The notes below the pieces were generated by a model, which saw only the letters and a program-made list of their open reading frames with translations, had not been told where the DNA came from and searched no databases. A program made the translations under genes and the position numbers. Below are positions 58,844-64,000 of a stretch of DNA of 64,000 nucleotides, one piece after another. The stretch's first letter is position 1, and each line of letters opens with the position of its first letter. Origin of the DNA: CAVXZE01 sp964615365. GTDB lineage: Bacteria; Myxococcota_A; UBA9160; UBA6930. The stretch covers positions 1-64,000 of the forward strand of contig CAZTOU010000002.1 of NCBI GenBank assembly GCA_964615365.1, given 5' to 3'.

Positions 58844-59844
58844 CACCTCTCTTCGCCCGACGGGCCGTCGCCCTCTCCCAGATGGGCTCCACGGCGCAGC
58901 CGCCGATCTCGAAGGAATCCCTCCAGCTCTTCCCGGGTCGGCAGATCTCCCTGGGCGCCGAGAGCTCGGCAATTCATCGCAGCGGCGGCGTTCGCCACCT
59001 CCAGAATCCTCGCCGCACTCATCCTCTCCAGGAGTCCCCAGATGAAGGCGGCGTGGAAGACGTCACCGGCTCCCGTGGTGTCGCGGGCGACGACCTGAAA
59101 GGCCGGACTCCCGATCACTCCCTCTCGACCTCCGGCAACGGCTCCGCGGTCTCCCAGCGTCACCACGGGAAACCGTGCCCCGAGCGCAGCGAGTCCCCGC
59201 AGGTAATCCGCTGGCTTTCGAGTCCCGAAGTGTTTTTCGGCGAACTCGCGAGAAACGATAGGGAAATCGACCCGCCGCAGGAGCGCGTCGATCCCCGGTG
59301 AGGGCGTGTCGGCGTCCAACACCACCGGGATGCCGGCCGCTCGAGCCACCCCGGCCGCCCATGTCGAGAGCTCCAGATCCTGGGCATCGACGTGCAGCAC
59401 CCGGCCCTGCTCGATCTCCTCGCGGCGCACCTCGGGGACCCTCATCGAGAGTCGAGGGTCGCGGTGCCAGAGCACGGTTCGCTCTCCGCTCTTCCGATCG
59501 ACCACGATCATGGAGAGCTGGCTTTGCGCGCCCGGCACGATCCGGACCCCGCCGAGATCCACCTCCGCCTTGCGCAGCGGCTCCAGCATGATGCTGCCGG
59601 CCTCATCGCGCCCGATCGCGCTGACCAGCGCCGCTCGCAGGCCCAGCCGAGTGCAGGCGAGAACCGCGGTGGCGATCTGCCCTCCCGGAACCCGGGTCAG
59701 CTCCACGATCTGCTTCTTGCCGGTGAACTCCGGGGGGCCGTCGACGACCGCCACCTGGTCGAGGGCGCACTGCCCGACTCCGACGACGTCGAATCGGGGC
59801 GTGCCCGGCCACTCGGTCCAGAGCCTCTCCGACCCCGGCGCCAT
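58843..59844 (-). CDS. PfkB-family sugar/nucleoside kinase
   Basis: 333 residues from the ATG at 59844, overlapping the stop of the Slt gene (TGATG); a longer frame would run into Slt. The N-terminal GQCALDQVAVVDG and GGQIATAVLACTRLG are the ribokinase-type sugar-binding region. The C-terminal signature DTTGAGD (255-261) contains the catalytic Asp261, followed by VFHAAFIWGLLE. Substrate may be a sugar, nucleoside or fructose-like compound; none can be selected. Organised as slt-pfkB-small membrane protein, all coupled. Confidence 0.87.
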   Translation of the reverse strand: MAPGSERLWTEWPGTPRFDVVGVGQCALDQVAVVDGPPEFTGKKQIVELTRVPGGQIATAVLACTRLGLRAALVSAIGRDEAGSIMLEPLRKAEVDLGGVRIVPGAQSQLSMIVVDRKSGERTVLWHRDPRLSMRVPEVRREEIEQGRVLHVDAQDLELSTWAAGVARAAGIPVVLDADTPSPGIDALLRRVDFPIVSREFAEKHFGTRKPADYLRGLAALGARFPVVTLGDRGAVAGGREGVIGSPAFQVVARDTTGAGDVFHAAFIWGLLERMSAARILEVANAAAAMNCRALGAQGDLPTREELEGFLRDRRLRRGAHLGEGDGPSGEER

Positions 59845-61910
59845 CAGTAGAGCACCCGATAGGCTTGCTGGCTGCGAAGCACCCGTTTCACGTACTTGCG
59901 CGTCTCCTTGTAGGGGATCGCCTCGACCCACTCATCGTCTTCCTCTTCGGAGAGCGCATCGATCCACCGCTCGACGGCCCCCGGGCCAGCGTTGTAGCTG
60001 GCGATGGCCGCCGACGCCCGCCCGTCGAACCGCTCCAGCAGCTGCCCCAGATAATGGGCTCCGAGGAGCAGGTTGAGGTCCGGCTCGAAGAGATCATCCT
60101 CTTGAAAGTCCACGAGACCGGCGCTCTCCGCCAGGCGTTCACCCGTGGAAGGCATGATCTGCACGAGCCCCCGGGCACCCGCCGCGGACAGAACCCCGGG
60201 GCGGAATCCGCTCTCCTCGCGCATGACGGCACTCAGCAAGGCCGGTTCGATGCCGCTCCTCTCCGAGGCCGCCGTCACCAGATCGGCAAAGGCAGCGGGC
60301 CACGCGAACCACCACAACTCCTCTCGCCCGGACTCGGGACCCCGCGCCAGGCGTTCGGAATAGGGATCGAGAACGACTCGCTCCGCCCGGTGGAAATCGC
60401 CCGTTGCGGTGGCGAGCCGGGCGATCTCGAGACGATCGTCGAGGCTGCGCGCCAGCCCGGCCAGCATGCGCGTCTCGATCCGCGCCTCCTCCAGGAGGCC
60501 CGCCTCGATGAGGATCGCGATGCGCCGGATCTTCGCAGCGTCGAAGGAAGTGGGAGAAGGGAGAGACCGCTCGGGCACCTCACGGGCGAGAGAGCCCTCC
60601 TCCACCCGGCCCGCCGCCCTCCAGCCGTAGTAGGAGAACGGATACTCGGTGGCGAGTGCGCGAAACTCGTCGGCGGCCTCCGGGGATCCGAGCTTCTCGA
60701 GGGAGCGAGCTCGCCAGTAGCGGGCACTGAGTCGCTCCAGGGGATCCTGCATCGTCTGGAGCAGAGCCGCGAAGTGCTCCAACGCCTCGCGGTAGCGCTG
60801 GCTCCTGTACGCGTGCCAACCGAGTCGCCAGCGCGCCGCCTCGCGCAGCCCCCGGGTCGGCGCCTTGGCGGCGACGCGGACGTAGCTGGCCGTGGAGCGG
60901 GTTCGATCCTCCTCTTCCTCTCGAAGCATTCCCGCGAGAAGCAGCGAGCGCGCCGCCAGCACGTTGAATCGACCTTTCGCGAGCTTCTCGAACTCCCGAA
61001 TCGATTGCTCCACGCGGCCGCTGCGGGCGAGAGAGCGCGCTCGCCAGAAGCGGGCGTCGGCTTCGTCACCGATCTCTCCGAAGGCCGCTGCGGCTTCGGT
61101 GTAGCGACGCAGGCGAAACAAGGTGAAGGCCCGCTCGCGTTGCAGCTCCCGGCGGACGCGCCGCGGCAGATCTCCCCGCAGAGCTCGGTCGAAGGCCGCC
61201 AGCGCTTCCTGGTTGGCGCGCGCGGCGTAGAAGGCCCGCGCTCGCGTCGCAAACTCTCCCGGGGTGCGATGCGTGCCTCCGCTCTTCTGTTCGAGGCGGT
61301 GAAGCGCCTCCGTCGCCGGCCCCGCTGCCTCGCTGGTCGGCGCATCGCGCCACACGGCCAGGTAGAACCGGGACGCCTCCGCGTCGTTTCCCGAGCGCTC
61401 GAAGGACGCGGCGATGGACAGGTCGAGTGCCGCGTGGGTATCCGCATCCCGCGCCTCGCCGCTCGCCTGTTGCCAGGCGGCGCGGGCCGCCGCCGCGTCG
61501 CCGAGGGCGTCGTGGGCGTCTCCGAGCAGCTCGAGGACCTCACCTCGGAGCGGTGAATCCGGGAAGGCCACGGCGAAGCCCGAGGCCAGGTCGACGGCCG
61601 CTCTGTGCCGCGAGAGGGCGAGCAGCGCCTTCAGCCACAGCCGCTGGGCATGGTCGGCCACGATGGGACGATCCCGGGCGACCGCGGCGAAGAGCCGGGC
61701 GGCGCGATCGGCCTCGCCGGTCTCCAGGGCGGCGAGGCCCGCGCGCATCTCCGCGCCGGCGCCGGATTCCGCCAGCCTGCCACCCGGCGCGGCGGGCGGA
61801 TTTTCGGCCTGGGGCGCGGCGAACAGGCCCAGGCAGACCAGAGCCGTCGACACGGCGAGCAGGGCACGGCGCCCGCCGTTTGCCTCACACGCTCTGCCGG
61901 ATTTCGTCAC
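59844..61910 (-). CDS. slt: Soluble-lytic-transglycosylase-like peptidoglycan lytic enzyme
   Basis: 688 residues. I chose the GTG at 61910 because a GGGGGGAG-type ribosome site precedes it; an in-frame GTG at 61934 would add eight Gly-rich residues. Signal-like N-terminus (ALLAVSTALVCLGLFA), a long superhelical domain of TPR-like Ala/Arg-rich helices (about 80-490), and a C-terminal SLT domain with catalytic Glu in MREESGFRPG, then GARGLVQIMPST and SYNAGPGAVERW. It cleaves peptidoglycan to 1,6-anhydro-muropeptides in the periplasm. Followed by pfkB, with overlap. Confidence 0.9.
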   Translation of the reverse strand: MTKSGRACEANGGRRALLAVSTALVCLGLFAAPQAENPPAAPGGRLAESGAGAEMRAGLAALETGEADRAARLFAAVARDRPIVADHAQRLWLKALLALSRHRAAVDLASGFAVAFPDSPLRGEVLELLGDAHDALGDAAAARAAWQQASGEARDADTHAALDLSIAASFERSGNDAEASRFYLAVWRDAPTSEAAGPATEALHRLEQKSGGTHRTPGEFATRARAFYAARANQEALAAFDRALRGDLPRRVRRELQRERAFTLFRLRRYTEAAAAFGEIGDEADARFWRARSLARSGRVEQSIREFEKLAKGRFNVLAARSLLLAGMLREEEEDRTRSTASYVRVAAKAPTRGLREAARWRLGWHAYRSQRYREALEHFAALLQTMQDPLERLSARYWRARSLEKLGSPEAADEFRALATEYPFSYYGWRAAGRVEEGSLAREVPERSLPSPTSFDAAKIRRIAILIEAGLLEEARIETRMLAGLARSLDDRLEIARLATATGDFHRAERVVLDPYSERLARGPESGREELWWFAWPAAFADLVTAASERSGIEPALLSAVMREESGFRPGVLSAAGARGLVQIMPSTGERLAESAGLVDFQEDDLFEPDLNLLLGAHYLGQLLERFDGRASAAIASYNAGPGAVERWIDALSEEEDDEWVEAIPYKETRKYVKRVLRSQQAYRVLY

Positions 61911-62036
61911 CTCCGGCTCTCCCCCCCCCTCCACCTGCCCGCAGTGTGCGCGAGCAGCCCGGAACCTTCAACGGCGGCGCGTTGTTCGGCCGTCGGTTAG
62001 GCTTGCCCCGCCTTGGTCTCCACCACCCGCCGCTGC
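61911..62036. promoter_or_regulatory. Divergent region between slt and the GHL10 gene
   Basis: 126 bp, very GC-rich with a run of C (GGGGGG on the slt strand that contains its ribosome site). Promoters for both directions must lie here, but none can be assigned by eye. Confidence 0.3.
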
Positions 62037-63323
62037 ATGAGGACTGGCCTCGCGCTCGCCGCGGCCCTTCTCCTCGCCTGTGACTCCGGTGAGTCCCCCT
62101 CCTCTCCCGATGCGACGCCCGCCGAGACAGCGCCTCCGCGGGTCGCGGCGACTCCTTCTCCGGTCCCGGCGATTCCCGCAGGAGCCCCGTCGAGCCCTCC
62201 TCCTCGCGGGCTCTGGGTGCTCTGCGAAGGATCCCAGCGAGTGCTGGAGAATCCGGAGCGACTGGAGCCGCTCCTCGAAGATGCCCGGGCCCTCGGTGCG
62301 ACGGACCTCTTCGTCCAGGTCTACCGCGCGGGGCGCGCCTGGTTCGACTCCTCCCTGGCGGATCCCGAGCCGTATCGCTCGACCTGGCGGCTTCCCGAGG
62401 CGGCCACCCGGGACGCCTTCTCGGTGCTGATCGAGCGCGCCCACGATCGGGGGCTGCGGGTCCACGCCTGGGTGAACGTTCTCTCGCTGGCCTCGAACGC
62501 GGATGCGCCGATCCTCCGGGATCTCGGGCCCCGCATCGCCGCCGTCGATCAGAAGGGGCGCTCCATCCTCGACTATCCCGGCTTCGAGGTTCCGGAGCCG
62601 GACCGTCGCTACTACCGGATGGGCACCCCGGCCCTTTGGCTGGATCCAGGAGCGGCCGGGGTCGCGGATCGGCTGGCGGCGACCTTTGCCGAGCTGGTGG
62701 AGCGGTATCCCGCACTGGACGGCCTGCACCTCGACTACATTCGCTATCCGGACGCCCTGCCCTTTTCTCCAGCGACTCGATTCGGTGTCGGGCTGAGCTT
62801 CGGCTTCGGAGAGGAATCGCGGAGTCGCTTCGAGGCCGAGAGCGGCCTGCGCGCCCCCTTCGGCGCGTCCATCGCCAACGGCGACCGCTGGGACGCCTGG
62901 CGACGCTCCCAGCTCACGGACCTCGTCCGCCGCGTCGCCGACGCGGCGCGCTCGAGGCGGCCCGAGGTCACCCTCTCCGCGGCGGTGCTGGCAGACGTGG
63001 AACGGGCCTACCGCGTCGACTTCCAGGACTGGCTCGGCTGGCTCGACGAAGGTCTGCTCGATTTCGCCGTGCCGATGCTCTACACCCGGGATCCGCGCCT
63101 GCTCGGCTACGGAGTCGAGGAGATGTCGGGCCTCGCCGCTGAACGGTCGATATGGATCGGTCTCGGATCCTGGCTCTTCGCGGCTTCTCCGGAGCGGGCC
63201 GTCCAGCAGCTCCGAAAGGTGGGAGAGCACCCGGAGCTCGGCTCCGCCCTCTTCTCCTGGGATTCCATCCGCGAGAGCGCCGCGCTGCGCGGGGCCCTGG
63301 CCGCCGAGGTCTCGCGTGAGTGA
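62037..63323 (+). CDS. GHL10-type glycoside-hydrolase-like lipoprotein
   Basis: 428 residues from the ATG at 62037; the upstream in-frame start would add eight residues before the signal. The lipobox is LLLACDSG with Cys15. A Pro/Ser-rich linker precedes a TIM-barrel-like domain with FVQVYRAGRAWFDSS, GLRVHAWVNV and HLDYIRYPDA, the signatures of the GHL10 (DUF187) family. Members are thought to cleave glycans in the cell envelope, with activity described for few. Overlaps the GTG of queA by 8 bp. Confidence 0.78.
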   Translation: MRTGLALAAALLLACDSGESPSSPDATPAETAPPRVAATPSPVPAIPAGAPSSPPPRGLWVLCEGSQRVLENPERLEPLLEDARALGATDLFVQVYRAGRAWFDSSLADPEPYRSTWRLPEAATRDAFSVLIERAHDRGLRVHAWVNVLSLASNADAPILRDLGPRIAAVDQKGRSILDYPGFEVPEPDRRYYRMGTPALWLDPGAAGVADRLAATFAELVERYPALDGLHLDYIRYPDALPFSPATRFGVGLSFGFGEESRSRFEAESGLRAPFGASIANGDRWDAWRRSQLTDLVRRVADAARSRRPEVTLSAAVLADVERAYRVDFQDWLGWLDEGLLDFAVPMLYTRDPRLLGYGVEEMSGLAAERSIWIGLGSWLFAASPERAVQQLRKVGEHPELGSALFSWDSIRESAALRGALAAEVSRE

Positions 63324-64000
63324 TGCACTCGGGCTGGATCTCTTCGACTACGCACTGCCGCCGGAGCGAATCGCCCAACACCCGCTCCTCGAGCGGGATG
63401 CCGCCCGGCTCCTGGTTCTGGATCGGACCGGGGGGAGCCGTTCGCACCGGCAGGTCCGTGATCTCGCAGAGTGTCTGCGAGCCGGGGATCTACTGGTGGG
63501 CAACGCGAGCCGGGTGCGACCCGCTCGGCTCCGCGGTCGCAAGGCCAGCGGAGGAGCAGCCGAGGCGCTGATCCTCGGGTTCCTCCCCGATTCACCCGGT
63601 CACTACCGCGCCCTGGTGCGCTGCGGGGGGCGGCTGCGGGTGGGCCAGGAGTTCCTCTTCGGCACCGGGTCCGAGACCCTCGAAGCGAGGCTCGCCGCCC
63701 TCTCCGAGAGTGGCGAGCTGACCCTCACCTTCTGCCCGGACGTGTCGCCCTACTCCGTCGGAGAGATGCCGTTACCCCCCTACATCCGACGGGACCGCCC
63801 CGACCCCGAGGACCGGGAACGCTATCAGACGATCTTCGCCTGCGAGCCGGGCTCGGTGGCGGCTCCCACCGCCGGCCTCCATCTGACCGAGGCTCTCTTC
63901 GCGACGCTGCGCGGAAAGGGCGTGGCCTGGAGCGACGTGATCCTGCACGTGGGGCCGGGGACCTTTCGTCCCCTGCGGTCCGAGGATCTCGCGGCGGGAC
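63316..64000 (+). CDS. queA: S-adenosylmethionine:tRNA ribosyltransferase-isomerase, N-terminal part (cut by window edge)
   Basis: The GTG at 63316 begins VSDALGLDLFDYALPPERIA, followed by HPLLERDAARLLVLDR, QVRDLAECLRAGDLLVGNAS, LPPYIRRDRPD, SVAAPTAGLH and HVGPGTFRPL, all QueA signatures. About 228 codons are present and the frame stays open to the window end. QueA adds the cyclopentene-diol-bearing ribosyl part of SAM to preQ1 in tRNA, making epoxyqueuosine. Overlaps the GHL10 stop. Confidence 0.95.
   Translation, partial: MSDALGLDLFDYALPPERIAQHPLLERDAARLLVLDRTGGSRSHRQVRDLAECLRAGDLLVGNASRVRPARLRGRKASGGAAEALILGFLPDSPGHYRALVRCGGRLRVGQEFLFGTGSETLEARLAALSESGELTLTFCPDVSPYSVGEMPLPPYIRRDRPDPEDRERYQTIFACEPGSVAAPTAGLHLTEALFATLRGKGVAWSDVILHVGPGTFRPLRSEDLAAG

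Noticed and set aside
59845..59931. N-terminal extension of the PfkB kinase
   Set aside because: It runs within the 3' end of slt. The ATG at 59844 couples with the slt stop codon in the usual TGATG overlap.
1..64000. tRNA, rRNA or CRISPR array
   Set aside because: No cloverleaf-like CCA-ending stretch, no rRNA signature and no regularly spaced short repeats could be seen. A tRNAscan/Infernal run would be decisive.

Overview
The window looks like a chromosomal segment from a GC-rich, Gram-negative, probably environmental bacterium. Markers for this are an outer-membrane lipoprotein exporter, an exosortase/EpsI pair, a PEP-CTERM-tagged protein, a FYDLN-type zinc-ribbon protein, and a mutL-miaA/der/queA housekeeping background. 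A deltaproteobacterial-type lineage (Myxococcota/Desulfobacterota-like) fits best, but I cannot fix the taxon from the sequence alone. I see no rRNA, tRNA or CRISPR array.

Region 1 (1-40 kb) is a Wzx/Wzy-type exopolysaccharide locus of the exosortase-associated kind. It opens with the cut-off end of an AMP-forming acyl ligase, an acyl carrier protein and a PLP-dependent decarboxylase (1-2161), a trio known from exosortase-linked polysaccharide loci. Then come glycosyltransferases (2142-3086, 7418-8434, 10405-11348 as an Alg13/Alg14-like pair, 16408-19754), a lipid-anchored SGNH protein, a PEP-CTERM protein, a serine acetyltransferase, a malectin-domain protein, a beta-helix protein, two methyltransferases, an APS kinase, the flippase (19766-21130) and the polymerase-like protein (21137-22576). 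A rightward operon (23114-29784) carries a second AsnB-type amidotransferase, a second ACP, a NadE-like synthetase, and a CDP-sugar cassette (RfbF-like, SDR, RfbC-like, SDR). A leftward operon (34540 to 29844) holds an ExeA-type ATPase, a CpsD-like kinase, a Wzz/GumC-like chain-length protein, an exosortase homologue and EpsI. It is divergent from the priming sugar transferase (35070-36473), and the Wza-like export lipoprotein lies at 37115-37834.

Region 2 (37.9-46.1 kb) is mostly housekeeping: an FHA protein, a nitrilase-family amidohydrolase, a degenerate sigma-54-activator-like regulator, mutL, miaA, a small exosortase-associated-type protein, der and a TPR membrane protein.

Region 3 (46.2-56.1 kb) looks like an accessory island: a two-module NRPS with two DNA-identical adenylation regions and a glycine-like specificity code, an APH-fold kinase-like protein, and an AT-richer UDP-sugar dehydrogenase flanked by likely transposase remnants.

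Region 4 (56.2-64 kb) returns to core-like genes: a UDP-sugar pyrophosphorylase, a histone-H1-like/FYDLN fusion protein, a PfkB kinase, a Slt lytic transglycosylase, a GHL10-type lipoprotein and the start of queA.

The most unusual observations are: the exosortase homologue appears to have lost its catalytic Cys/Arg/His; the NRPS carries a 1,845-bp direct repeat with no difference that I can see; the sigma-54-type regulator lacks its ATPase and sigma-contact motifs; and two carrier-protein modules with amide/amine chemistry sit inside a polysaccharide locus.
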